This document shows positions 13,001 through 28,000 of a DNA stretch of 64,000 nt, one piece after another. Under the pieces are notes generated by a model. The model did no database searches and had not been told where the DNA came from. It was given only the letters and a program-made list of their open reading frames with translations. How positions within the stretch are numbered: the stretch's first letter is position 1; each line of letters opens with the position of its first letter. A program made the translations under genes and the position numbers. This DNA comes from Nipponacmea schrenckii. Taxonomy: Eukaryota; Mollusca; Gastropoda; Lottiidae. The DNA lies in assembly GCA_030562195.1 (NCBI GenBank), contig JAUJPP010000005.1, forward strand, positions 17,657,106-17,721,105. Reading direction: 5' to 3'.

Positions 13001-16000
13001 CAGTGGACGAGCAGCCATCAGGCTCCCCTTAATATCCCAAGCTCGGTACAGTATACTGTCTACTATACTCTTCACATACCTCACTTGGTCTGATACATCA
13101 ATTTCTTACAACTCTAGCCAGTTGACATTTCTCAATTTAAACCTAACAGTAGTTTTCAAAACTCAATTTTTAAAACATGTGGTTTATTTAGTAAGGGGTT
13201 ACAATGTTTATTACATCTAACCATTGCTTTCCACACCTCGATATACTCATCATTTGATTAGTTAGGGATTTACTCTTTAACCAATAATATTATTGCAAAC
13301 CAAATTAATAAGAAAATGATTGAATAACGCGATTTTCAGTTGCAAAAGTACTCTATTGTCTACATGGTAAAAGCATTCCATTTTTGTACAAATATCTTTA
13401 CAAAAAGGTCCCAGTGTTTTTCTGGTTTTCTACAGTAAACTTATGATTAATTTAGTAAACACTGCAATTTTCTATCCTCTACCAGATCGCTGACAATATC
13501 AGTTTTAAGAAATTGATGTCAAATGACACAAAGCTAGAAATAAGTTGACATACAACTCACTGAGCTGTTCTATGCACACTTTTCTTTTTAAAATGCATGT
13601 ATGGAATAGTTCAATTGAAAGACAAGGGGTGTCAGATTATTTCTAGCCTTGTTTGGGGTGTTTGAAGTGAAATCAGTATATACAATAGCAATGGGTCTGG
13701 ATACTTTATACTCTATAAAATCTCTCTATTGTTCAGTTTTTAATCTATTTGGTGTATTCAAACTATTCAACTGTTGATCTAAATGCTTTTTTTTAGACAT
13801 TTCTGAAATCAGGAGCCTGTTTCACGTAAACTTAACTTAGGATGATTTTAGTGTTCCAATGGTCAGATTGGTCAATCACTAAAATTGAGTTTTATATAGT
13901 GAACTGGTACATTAACTATTCACTATGCATTATTGTATCATATTATGCAATGTGTTAGTAATAAGTGTATTATGGATTTAAAAAAAACAAAAGAAAACAA
14001 AAAAAAAATTAAGTTTTCATTAACCAATCAGGTCACGGTATTTCTTAAAATCTTGATTGTATCTTTGTTAAAATTTTGTGAAACAGGTCCCAGACCTTTT
14101 TTAACATTGAGAAAGAAGGGACCGAACAACTTAGCTCCTTTGGGATCTCTAATCTAGTCCAGGAACTTTGTTTTCTCAAGTTAAAAGGGCAGTATGCGAA
14201 ATTTTCATGAATAAAATCATGAGAATGCCCTTTGAAATTTTAAGGATACATCAAGTCAACAAAGCCAGTATCTGGTATATAAAAGATATTTTGAATACAT
14301 CACAATTTATGGTGACATGTTGTTTCAAATCAATTGGTGTCCCATGACTTATTTCCTGTGGTGATTTAAAAGTGGTTTTTGGTTTATTACTTTAATTTTC
14401 ATCATATCATGAAATCATCCACTTTCAGGAACCTTTAATCATATACCTTATCTTTTTGGGAATCATAGGGTAACAATGAGCCTAATTCATGTAAAACCCT
14501 TCAACACTAGCAGCTGGTCTGCTGCAGTCATGATTAAGGGGTACAAAAATGAATATATTTGGTTCAACACTAATAGCTGGTCTACTGCATAATATTTACC
14601 TCATACACTTTAAGGCTTATAGTTCTTATTGATTTATCAGCCATATTAAATCCAGATCCAGACTTATGATGCAAACAACCCAAGGTAATATTGAGTTGCT
14701 GCAGGAAAAATGCCACCTTGACATCTTTAAAACCTTTTTAAATTTTTGCTTTGGAGAATGCGAGTCCAAATGTCAAATACATATTGTCCATGTTTTATTT
14801 CCATACAGGGCTATACAAATTATCTAGCTACAAGTTTTCAGTACGCTGATGTCCGAGAACACTCTACTGTCGTAACTCGTGATATTCGAGTAAGCTTAGC
14901 ATGGATTCCAAAAGTTCAAATTTACAAACGAATGATTTGTTCAAGGCATGTGATTTACTAAGAATGTTATACTTAACAAATACTTTATTATATCTTTCCA
15001 ATGTTTTACTAATATAAACAGTAAAAAAAGAAATTAAGTTTTATTTCAGCTGAGAATATTTTACATGAAAATTGTTGATAAATTTCCACTGAAAAACTGA
15101 AATTTCATTTAAGTAATGTGAAAACTATATTATCACAGATGTATATCGTCAAATTCAGGTATATTTCCATGTCTTTCTTGATTTATGAGCCTTTTAAACG
15201 TCTTTTGTAGGCATTATCCCCCCTTATATTTGCCGTATTTATTAATTTTGATGAACATTTTGTCTCATTTAAAGGAGTACATACCAGTTTTGTCACGACC
15301 ACAAGTGTTAAAAAATGTTAAACAATGTAAATGGGGCAACATATATTCTGATCATCTGGTATATTACATTGATACATGTCTTTACACATAGTCTTAATCA
15401 GTGTCTTAAATGGTCATATCTTGAGATTTAGATTCTATTCTGATCCTCAATGTAGGGCATAGCCAGGATATCAAATAATGTAACACATCTTATAATTCTT
15501 TATAAGACATATAGAAGCAGGAGCATAAGCATTAAAATATACAAGATATATGGATATACAGTGGTCCTCACTTATAACGAACTTGCTTATACCGAAATAC
15601 CGGTAATAACGAACACATTTAAAAGTCCCGTTTTTCACTGCACTAATTTCATTGAAAAATAAATGGATAAAACGAAATGCTAGTAGCGAATTTTCGGTAA
15701 TAACGAACAGAAATTGACACCCTGTGTACCAAAATTAATGGTTATTACGAATGGATTAGTCATAATTAACCGATAATCTCAATCGCCCCAATCACGGCAA
15801 TATATTGTTACAGAATTTCACACCTCCGTCTCCCGACTATCAATTATTATTTATCAATTAAACTTAATTAACATTATGTGTAATCCTTTTGTCCTCCTCT
15901 GTTCACCCACAGTCCCAAGATATTCATTTTGTTTACCGGTCAAAACAATAAACATACGGCGAAATCGTAAATAACGCTAACCGTCTTCAAGTGTCATTCG

Positions 16001-19000
16001 ATTCTCAACATCAACATGGCTACGTACAAAGCCCATAAAATTCCGAATCCGATGACGAAAATAACGACATGCGTGTAGGTGAATTGAAGAGAATTTGGTA
16101 CAAGGTGAATAAATTTACAGATGCACCAGATACCGTAAGACTGGACGATTTTTTAAAAGTCGATGAACATATTATTACATAGGACAGACCGAGCGACGGT
16201 GAAATTGTAGAGAGTGTTATGTCAGTGAAAAATGACACCACCCCAGAATCTGATGAAGAAGAAATCATAGACAATGAAGTTGTCATCATTTGCGGACGCT
16301 TTTCGATCTTTAAACACACTACGAAAATGCATGATTATAATTTATGTGACTTTGCACTTAATTATATGCTAAAAGTTAAGTACTTTTTAAAACTGCGATC
16401 GTTCCTTTTCTTTGGGATGGTATGGGTAATTTTGACTTTATCCAAGATGGCGGACATAGAAAATGATATAACGAATTTCGGCTATAACGAACTAATTCGT
16501 TCGGTCCCGTATGATTCGTTATAGCCAGGTTTCACTGTACTACTTCTATGTTTATAAGTAAAGTAAAAGCGTAGGTATGTGTTTTGAAATGTAGTATCTA
16601 ATAAACCTACAAGTAGTCTATCCATATATCTTTTATATTTTATCATCTTATAATGTATATCAACGATTTTACATTGCATATCGTGAGTGATTGCTATGGC
16701 CATCTACACTTTTCAGTACCGTTCGAATACTCAAAAAAAGCCCAGATCTTGTGATCCGCATCTAGTATTCCTAGCTGTATTTGAAATAACCTCAATTGAC
16801 CAATAAAATTACATGTATAATAAACAGTCAGATTTTTTCTCCATGGATGAAAACAGAAAAAACCTTGCAATTTATAGAGTGAATATGTCAGAGCACTGGA
16901 ATTATTATACAACTTTTAGATATTTATTATGTTTGATATAAGAATCAAAAATTAGTCTTGAAATGTGAAAAATTTTGCTAATATAATTAAGGTTGTGTTA
17001 CATTCTTTGATGATCCCAAAGACCAGGCTGAATTATTATTAGTACTGAAACTAGTTGAAAGTTATGTTCAACATGAGCTGTTTATTTTAGTGATATAGTT
17101 CTCTTATTGTTTGATTTTAGCTTCTGTAAATTAGATGTCAAGTTTACAAGTGTTTTTCTGAGCTAATATCAAGTTCAGCTTACACTTCTAATTGTAGGAC
17201 TGTATCCTTTTAGCTTAGTCCTAGATCCTTAGCATAGTCTAGACACTTCTATTTCTGGTGTTAGGATTAAATACAATTCCTCTTTATAGTCCCATTCAAA
17301 ATTCTAAGTTGACATATTAAGATATGACCATTTGTATAAAAGAATTTTCACATCTGAGTGTTGTCTATGTTAGTATCAATATTTCACTATGTGTTACACT
17401 GCACAGTTTGTGTGAGCAGCAGTTGTATTAAAGAAGGTGTCAGGGGATGGTATTTTCATGTCTTGATCATGAATTACCTGCCCTTGGATAAAGTGTTGTG
17501 CTTAGTGTAAATGAGATTAGTTTGAATAAGATCAGGTTGGGACAAGCAGTTAGCCCTAATTGTAGGATGAGAAGATGTGAAGCTAGTCCTAAGGTTAGGA
17601 TGATAGTCCTAAGGGTAGAATGGTAGTCCTAAGGGTAGGATGATAGCCCTAAGGGTAGGATGATAGTCCTAAGGGTAGGATGATAGTCCTAAGGGTAACA
17701 TGATAGTCCTAAGGGTAACATGATAGTCCTAAGGGTAGCATGATAGGCCTAAGGGTAGGAGGATAGTCCTAAGGGAAGGATGAGAAGCTAGTCCATGGGT
17801 AGGATGAGGAACTAGTCCTAAGGGTAGGATGAGAAGCTAGTTCTAAGGGTAGAATGAGGAGTTGGTCCTAAGGGTAGGATGAAATGCTAGTCATAATGGT
17901 AGGATGACAAACTAATCATATGGGTAGGATGAGAAACTAGTCCTAAGAATAGGAAGAACAGCTATTCCTAAGCTAGTCCCAAGGGTAGGATGATAGTCCT
18001 AAGGGTAAGTGAGAAGCTAGTCCTTAGGGTAGATTGAGAAGCTAGTCATTGGGGTAGAATGAGAAGCTAGCCATATGGGTAGGATGAGAAGCTAGTTTTA
18101 GGTGTAGGATGAGGAGTTAGTCCTAAGATTGAAATATCTGGTGCACCTTGATCAAATATTTGTCATTAAAATAGAACTGTGAAAAAAGATGTGTAGCAAT
18201 TGGGATATAAACTTGGGCAATATAGGCCTATATTTATGTGAACAATTTTCTTTCTATGGGTCACTGTTTAAGATGAAACGGAATTTTATAAGAACAAGCA
18301 TTGGAGTTTTGAAGGACTGTTCCATCTATTTGAATTCCTATGGTATGGTTTATGGAAAAACCTCTGTGGATATAAAATTGCCTTGATGCGACATATGAAT
18401 TTTAAAAAAATCAAAACAACTTGAATTCATTCATTCATTCATACATCATTTATTCATCAATTATTCATTCATTCATAATTTTAACATTTTTTTGCATGAT
18501 TATTTTTTGCATGTTTTAAAAATTTCAATACTTTATAGGGAAGTGTATGTAATATTTGTGAATCAATTTTTTAATTCGTTTTTCGTTTGGTGTTGTATTT
18601 TTTTTATATTTTTCCAGAGTTTTCCTAGTTTAGATAATTAGAGAGTTTTTGTTTTGCACTTACACTGTGTTTACTGGTAATTTATTGATATTTAAAGGGC
18701 CAATATTAATGAAATATATCTTTTGACACTTTTCGTAAATATGTAAAACGTGTACAATCTAAGAATAATGTCATCATGCAAATCCAAAGAAAATCTTGTA
18801 TGGTTCTTGAAGGTAATTATTTACTAGAAATATTAAGAAAAACATGGTGATTTTCAGGCAATGTTCATTTATATAAGGCCTTTTAAAAATCATATTAATT
18901 TTGTTTACTTCTATCTACCTCTCTCTCTTTTTCCATCAGATTTCAGTAAATATTGAAAGCTCTTTACAGTATTATTATTAGAATATTTAAACTATCTAAG

Positions 19001-22000
19001 AACATTGAATAGTTGTTGAATATAAAAAAAAAACATTTATTAACTCTGAAATCTTTTTATCTCCATTGTTTAAATGCCTTATGGTTAAGCTATTTATTAT
19101 AATGTATATTATAAAAAGCAGTTTTATATACATGTAATTTTTATTATTATACAGGGCCTAGGGATGATGACAACTGTAACTTTACCTGTTTATAACAAAT
19201 CAGAGGGATCGGTGAGTTTTTTTAATCAGCATGTAGAAACAGTGTGTAGGATCTCAGCAATGTCTGCGCTAAGAGTCTCACCAATGTCTGTACATAGAGT
19301 CTCGTAGTCTCATCAAAGTCTTCACATGGAGTCTCAGCAATGTCCCTGTGTGGAGCCTCAGCAGTGTCTTTGTGTGTGGTCTCAGCAATGTCTGTTTGAA
19401 TTTTCTCAGTAATGTCTGTGTGTGGAGGGCCTCCACTGGAGGCTCAGCAATGTCTGTATGTATTGTCTCAGCAATATCTGTGTATAGTTTTGGCAATGTC
19501 TGTGTGTGGAGCCTCAGCAATGTCTGTCTGTGAAGGCTATGTCTATGTTGACGCATCAAGTCCCAGGAATACTGTCATTCGGAGGAGAAGCAATGTCCAC
19601 ATGTGGAGTAGAAGCGATGTTCACATGTGGAGTAGAAGCAATGTCCACATGTGGAGTAGAAGCAATGTTTACTTGTGGAGTAGAAGCAATGTTCACATGT
19701 GGAGTAGAAGCAATGTTCATATGTAGAGTAGAAGCAATGTTCACATGTGGAGTAGAAGCAATGTTCACATGTAGAGTAGAAGCAATGTTCACATGTAGAC
19801 GAGAAGCAATGTCTGTATGTGTAAGCATAAAACATAAGCTTTACTAGGATTCAAAAACTTGAGAAATATACTGAGGAAATGCATTGGAATCTCTTATATT
19901 AAAATATGTGCTCTTAATTCCTAGAAATAGTTTTTTATTTTTCTGATTTTTAGTCTAATCAAACAATATTAGGTGTAATGGGAATTGATGTAACAACCAA
20001 AGATTTAGAGAAGAAAGCTCCGAAAAATAAGGTAAAAGACCTATTTCTAAATGAAATGAAATGAATGGAATTTGATGTCCTACTCTTCTGCACCTAATGC
20101 CTATTTTAAAAGTCACAGATTCAACATTCATTTGACTAATCATACCATGGTCTCAGAAACAAGAAATTTTTAGATTTGCTAATCAGTAATAGAGTTCACA
20201 TCTACCTTTAACTTATATAGAAATAGAAGGAGAAATTGCTAGTTTGAGGTTTAACTGAATGCATTCTGCAATTCAATTTAATTTTCTGCATATATAACAC
20301 CTCTGAAGACTTTACTGAAATTTTGAACCAGGACCAAATAGAGTTGACGTCCTTAAAATTGATTTATTTAGTAGTAATCTTATTCTATGATTTAATCAAA
20401 GGATTGCAGTTGATGTGATTGCAATGTCGTTTGATGGATGTAAGGCTCTTGTTAAATTAATATACAAGCTAATGTTATATTTCAGTTGGGACCAAATGGT
20501 TATGCCTTTGCTATTAATCCTAATGGTTATGTTATATTTCATCCCAATCTGAGAGTCAGTGTAAGTAGAAATTATTCAGATCAATCCAAATATCAAATAG
20601 ATTGTTCAAGATAAAAAAATATAAAAAAAAAAACAAGTTTTGGATTGAGTTCGATTTAATTTTTTGACAGGAAACTTATCTAGAAGATCCACCAGATGTA
20701 GATTTATTAGAAGTGGAGGTTAATAATCCAGATAAATTAAAGGTATTATTCTATTCACAAATGGTATACATGTTTATTTTTAAAGTAGAATCAAGTGAGA
20801 CAAAATGATGGTGAAACACTAACTCTTGTTTATTGTATTTTTATACATAAAATTAGTATTATACATAAAATTAGTATGATACATGAAATTTATAGGTTTA
20901 TACAGTGTATACTACCTCTAGAATCAGGAATATTAAGCAAATAGTTCATATATAAAATGAAAATCCATGATCTTCAGAATCTAAATTTATAAAAAAAGAA
21001 CATTGGAATATTAGTGTACATGGCAAATATAATAAATATGTTCTGCTGCTGAAACTGAGGAATATTTGCGATATTTAAGTGAAAATAAAACTGTATATTT
21101 AATTGTAGTTAAGAAATAAAATGATAGATGAAGAAGATGATAAGATGGAAATAAACACCCTAGTTTTATCTCCAAGTTTAGTAAGTATTTCATTTTCTGA
21201 CAAGTTTTGACTTTACATGTTAACTAATATTTGAAATATTGCTTGTTTAGACAGGGTTGTACATTTTATCTTGTACTTTGATAGCATTAAAAAATACAGA
21301 AAAGAAACAACTATATTTTACAAGGATAACAACTTAGGTTCACAATTCCACTGTGACAGGAATCCTTTCTACCAGCTGGTCCTTGGCCAAACTTCTTGGC
21401 ATTGATTTTTTTGTATTATCTGTACCTATTTACAGCTGGGTGGACTGGATTATGAGTGAAGATGACTTATTCAATGTCATCGAACTTTCACACACCGATC
21501 GAGATTAGAACTCACATCCGACATTTTCAACGTATCCAAGCTAATGACGTCATGACATAAAAAACCAACACTTTAACCGCTGTGCTATAGAACCCCACAT
21601 GGTCTTAACTAGTTTCTTAACTAGTTTCTTTAATACCTGAACCTATTGGTAGATGACTTGAATACTAATTTGGTCTATTGTAGACACTTCTATTTTCACC
21701 TATTAAAGCCATCACCATGATGATGGCACAATTCATTACAGATTTTGACAAATTGGTTGAGATGTTTATAATAATCTCAGGTGGATTCCTATTGAAAAAA
21801 TTTTAAATTTAGGCCCTATATAGGGCAATATATAAACTATTGCCCTGTTCTTGAAAAGGCACACGATTTGTAGCTTGTAACATATCTTGTTTGGCAAGCT
21901 ATATTTGAGTTGGTGAGAGAGCTTAACTTTAGAAATCCTGTATCAATAATAAATGAGGTATACCTTTTGATTTCAGAAATATGTCAGTTGGTCCAATTTA

Positions 22001-25000
22001 ACATATGCTTTTACCCCTATAAAAAATACATCCTTCAGGTTAGTTAAAAGATTTAGTTTTACCTTGTGACCTCTTAAATCTGACCACATGAAACAATGGG
22101 TTAGGTCAAATCTGGTGTTAGTGTTCCGTGTTAGTGTTAAGCGGTTAATTTGGTGTTATAATACAGTGTACTCTGAGTAATCCGACATATATCAGGACTG
22201 CAAAATAATGTTGCATTAGAGAGTGTGTCAGATTACTCAGAGTACACTGTATATTAACATGAAGAATGAGTTCAAATTTCCTGTTATGTGATGGTGTTAA
22301 CATTTTTATTAAAATACCCATATTGTTGTATATTGATTTTTAATATCATATCAAATTATATCTCCCAGCTTAGTCATTAGTCATTTCCTTGGTTGCTAAT
22401 TGCATGAATTCCACTTATGCAGCAAGAGTAAGTTGTTGATTTATATTGAGGTGAAAACTAACATGAATAAGTATTTGAATTGGGTATTTGTTTATTTCAG
22501 TTTGGGTGTTTCTATACCAGCTTATCAATCAACTTATCCCAACTTCTTGGGCAACATTAACTCATTCAGTAAGTGTTCTTCTTTTTTCTTTTTATTTTAA
22601 TTCTTAAAACCATATGAAATAGACAAAAAAATACAAAGGAATATATTATGATATAACACACGTCTTTAATAACAAGTTGCATAATGTTACACAAATTACA
22701 CGTGTTGATATAAGACAAAATGAAGGAAGAGGGGGGTATATGTATCTTGTTATTTAAGAAAGGTGTAATTTGTGCATGCCCCGCTTCTAAATATTGTTAT
22801 AATCTTAAGACCATAAGAAAGTTTAAGTTCAAATTATGATGAATATTACTATTTAAAACATTCATGGCATTGCAATACACTTTACAGTTGGATACTAGTT
22901 GAATAGTACTTAGTGTAGCAGTTTTGACATCAACAAAACACCGTTTACAAAATGTCCAGCTGGGAATTAAATAAATCAACTGTCCTGCTCAATAACATGT
23001 GGTAAAGGGCTGCTGCAGTATATCATTACATAAAAATGCGGCTGATCAAGCAGCTGCTAGTGGTAAAGATACGATAATTTCTAATTTTGTATCACATTTT
23101 ATAGTTACACCATGTTTATGTTTTGTCTATTTGTAGATCAGTCTGTATTTAAAACTAACAATGATTATCAGAGGAAAATAGCTCCATGGTAAGTAATCTT
23201 TTAATTTGTTGGGTCACTTTTATACCCCTCATCAAGCCCTTAGCCAGGGTTGGGATGGGGGGGGGGGGGCTAGGGAGAAAATGTTTTGATAATGTTCAAT
23301 CAGAAAATGTCATTTGTTCCTTGTTCTTCCCCCTTTTTGATGTAATTGATGCTCCCTTTAGGTATGAAGGCTGGCTACAGGCCTACCCTCATAAATTGTG
23401 GAGCGTATATTGCCCATCTTTCCATCTTCAATAATTGCATGTAAACACTCTTCAAGGCACAATTCATGAGGAAATTTGACAAAACTTGGTGTGAGTGTTT
23501 GTAATCACCCACTAATAAACCTTGTTGAAAATCACATTATATGGCTATCTATTTTAGACAAACTAGAGAATAGACTTATAAGTGTTAAATATTATAATAC
23601 TATTGATGTTATTGCTAATTTACAGGGATTACTATAAAAATATGAGTTTATTTGAGAATATGACACAAACTGTTGAGGATATTTATAAATTGTGGTTACA
23701 GAAAGATTCTAATGATGATAATTGTAAGTGTTGATCTTTTTATTATTGCATTCTTTCTGGTATGTGGCTATCAAATACTTAAAGGGGCAATATGCAAAAT
23801 TTTCATTATCAAAACAATGAAATTACACTTAAAATTATTTCTAATTGTACTACAGTGAAACCCCTCTAAACCAGCAGGCTGTTGGTCCTGTGATAAATGC
23901 AGTGTTAACACATTAAAGCGTGATTAATTAACACAGCTTTACTCATCTCTTATCAACAGCAGCCTTCAAAAGTTAAAAGGAAGCCCAATGTCAGAGCAAA
24001 AAAAAGTGACATGCAACACTTAATACTTAAGTACATTTCAAGCCTGTGTTTAAGCTTGTATATTATTTACAGGGAATAAAGAGTTGTTGTTCCAGTTATA
24101 CTGGGATTTAAAAGTTATTAGCAGTATAGATAAATATTATGAGACCATTGCTACAGATGCCAATACCAGGTGAGGATCTTTGATAGAACATACTGATTAA
24201 AGATTCATACATAGCACTTTGTTAAATTGTGTGTTTTTATTCCTCCGTCTATCTGCAATCATTCGTTAACACTCTCACAGGCTCAATTCTCAAACATGGT
24301 GTTTATCACCGATGCATGAACCCTTTCCAAAATCACGAGTATGAGTTATTTTCCTTGTTCAACAAAGCACATTCAATTTTAGCTAGTAAACATTCTAGAA
24401 TTCTTATTGGATATAAATGAAACTTGATTTTATATAATCCTTATAAGACATTTTGAAGAATCACTGCACATCAAGAGACAACAATTATTATAGATAAAGA
24501 CTTCTTTTTATTATTTTAAACACACCATTTCATTACATATATAGGTAACGTTCTCAAAATATAATATGACATGTAATGAAACGTTGTGTTTAAAATAATA
24601 CATAGAAATCTATATCCATAATAATTGTTGTCTCTTGATTATTTTGATCATTATCACCCAAAAATTCAAAAGAAGTGCAAGACTTAAGGTTCAATATTTC
24701 ATACCAAATATTTCTATTTATCATCAAAGCTGTCTTTACACATATAACATTACCTTGCCTGGCAAGCTATTTTAAGATAAAAACTATTGCTTTAAACCTT
24801 TGGTGATTATTGATTATAGAGTAATTTAAGAGATGTTATTTTCAGGGATGATTTGGAAGGATTGATGATTGCATTTGTAGCAACAAATGGTGGACTTACT
24901 CAGATATATCAACATGATAAAATGTAAGTTTCATGGAAGTAAAATATTCAAACTGTTATTTGTTCAGTTGTCCTTTTAATGTTTGGAATATGTGTATTTC

Positions 25001-28000
25001 TTTTGCTGTCATGTACTTGATCACAAGCAACATAGATCTGTTCAAAAATACACAATACTTCAATCAAGGATTAAACGTTGGTCTCACTAGCATTATTGGT
25101 GTGTACCAATAATGCGAGTGAGATCAACGTTTAATTCTTATATTTACATTCAGATACTTTAATTAAAACGCAATTTTCACTTTTTCATGATCGTTTCCAC
25201 AAATCTTAGATTGTTATACGCCCAAAATGTATTTTGGTCGTATATTGTGATCACCCCTGTCTGTCTGTCTGTCTGCGTGTGTGTGTGTATGCGTGTGTGT
25301 GTGTCTGTTCACATTTTTCTTGTACTCACTCTACAGTCTACAATTCTCAATGGATCTTTTTTATTTTTGTTATATGGGTTAATAACATTACAAAGAGGAT
25401 CCCTATTGATTTTGGTGCTGATCAGACAATTTTTGGCAGAGATATAGCATAAAACTTCAGGGTAACAGTCTTGTACTTATTTTCCAGCCAACAATATTGA
25501 TAATTCGACAGACCTCCCCTTTTTCGACGTCACAACCAATCAGAACGCGTGAATTCAATACACCCGCGAACTGTAGTCTCTGTCACCCAGACTAATTACT
25601 ATTACATAGATATCAGAAGGACTGGATTGTCGAGTTTAACCTCGGTCTAAAATTTAATAAATTATGTCGATCTTGTCACTTCTACAGCTTAAATTTCTTT
25701 CTTTTTTTATTTCACGAAGGTTTGTGTTTGTGTTATTATATTATCAAAGTATGCAGTGCATTCGTCAAACAATGTTATTATGACATGTAAAATAGTGAGA
25801 GTCAATATCTTGACGACAGTCTTCTCGACTGACTTTCCAAAGAAAATCTCCGATTAAGTAGGTCAAATTCTGAAATGAATTTCCTACCCTACATTATGTT
25901 GGAAGGCTATATCCTCATATCGACAAAATATTTAAATACCGGTAGGCCTAATAAAGGTTTATCTTACTAAAATTTATTTGATTCGTCCCGATATCATAGC
26001 CTAAATCAAATATCGCTTGTAACATGGCCTTTTTAGACCTAAGTTTTATTTAGTTTTAACTTCATAACACTTGACATCTGCCGACGACCGGCTTGAAATT
26101 GTGAATGTATCTTTTATAATAGAAGCAAACCTTTTGTGAAAGTCGTGCATCAATCAATAATTCCTGCGATAAATTTCCCAGTAAACTAGCATGACTTACT
26201 GCTAATCGCCATCATGTTATTTCTGTAACGTTTGTTAGATATGGTGTCATTAAAATATTTGGCATGTGGGTTATTGCTTATTGGGGACATATTAAGTTGA
26301 TCTGGTCTGATTTTTGTGTTGTAGGATACTTTTAACAGAGATATATCGTTAAACGTAGAAAAATCTTTAACAGTGTCTCTGTAGTATGGCTGCCATTTGG
26401 GCGTATTTCAATGCATCGCATTGCTATCTTGTCATTATGTGGTGCCTTGACGACGTCAATCACGTCATAGTATCACGTGACAAACTACAGTTATTGGGAA
26501 ATAAACGCCAGTTTGTTCAACTAGTTCATTGAAGGGAGTGATAGTAGAAATGTAAATATTATACAATTCGTCTAAAAATACACAAGTACATGTGCATTAA
26601 ATGGAAGGTACTATGTTCCGGTGATCAAGAACATGACCACATAAGAAATTTGTTTAAAAATATACAAATACTTTTGTATAAAATGGACAAATTTTTTCCA
26701 GCAATCAAGTACATGACCCAAAAAAATGATACAATATTTCAATGTATAATTTGTTTAAAGTACATGATGGGCTGAATATTAGACAGAACCATGTCCTTGT
26801 GTATTGGGCCTAATTCTGACCCATGTAAAAGAAAGAGTTTATTATTATTATTGATTCCTGTTAGACTGACTTTCAAAATCATTGATATTTTTTATAGTAA
26901 CATTTGCAAAACAGTCCACAATATCAAACTAAATGTAGATGGTTTATAGTAAAATGGTTATAAGTTTGTTATCTGCCTTTTTCGATTTTGTAGGGATAAT
27001 GAAACGTATGACTCAGAGGAACTTGAATTAGATACCTGGAAGGCAGATTATTATAAAAGAGCCTTAAATTCCGAAAAGTTTTTGTTTGTGCCTCCAGAAC
27101 CACAAGGTAAGCTAGTTTTACTGCCAGTATACATATCTTATATCTAGATTGGTATGAACCCTTTAATTCAAAATTTGTTTTGCTAACTCATGTGGTTTAA
27201 AAGCAATTTAATTTAGCAATTATTGTCACTGAATCAAATCATCATTGATATTTGCTTGTGACCATCATCATCTAATAGAAAAATATTTGAATAGTAAAAT
27301 AAGGCCATGTTCAAATGATATGAAGGCGCTGGTGGCTCAGCAAGTTATACGCTAGCTCGCTAACCTGAGGGTCCAGGTTAAAAGTCGTATTTTTGCTCCA
27401 AAAAGAGGTGGACATTATACAGTGAAACCCTTATAAACAGGAAGGCTGTCATACCCTTGTTAAAGGGGTTGCCGATTTACCCGTAGCAGTGTTAATACAT
27501 AAAAGCTTAATTAATTGGATTAGTGAAAAATTGGCATGTGGTTAACATCATAACCTCAATAATACGAATTCAGATGCCGGTTTAGAGAGACCAATTAACT
27601 ATAGATTTACTACTTTGGGACTTGATTTCATTGCCAAACTAAGGTTTAGAGGGGGTGCCAGTTTACCAAGGTTCATCTTCTATGTATTATATAGTGAGTC
27701 GGTCAGGACTTTTAAGATATGCCAGTTTACAGGGGAAACTGGTTTATAGAGAATAAGGTTTGGAGGGGTTTCACTGTATTTATGTGTAAATAAATTATCC
27801 TTAATTTTGCTGAGGCAAGGAAGGGGCACGCTTTATACATGCTTGTGCACTATATTCTGAATTATACGGTAACTATTGTCAACACAAAATGATTCATCGA
27901 CTACCATAATAGGTAGGCCTAATTGAGATGTAATATCAACAGAATTTTAACGGTTCTGAATGGGATGTTTTTTAGATGTAACCAAGAATTACACAGAAAA

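Noticed and set aside
14746..14961. Possible exon after an AG at 14808
   Set aside because: No family similarity; exon 12 to exon 13 joins directly in phase.
16219..16524. 101-codon ORF as an independent gene
   Set aside because: It is the degraded tail region of a pogo/Tigger-type transposase between CAGTG/CACTG termini.
19278..19847. Repetitive ORFs of about 86-113 codons on both strands
   Set aside because: Produced by a 24-bp minisatellite, whose period is a multiple of three.
25256..25310. CTGT/GTGT microsatellite as a separate feature
   Set aside because: It is the microsatellite part of the Helentron-like element starting at 25213.
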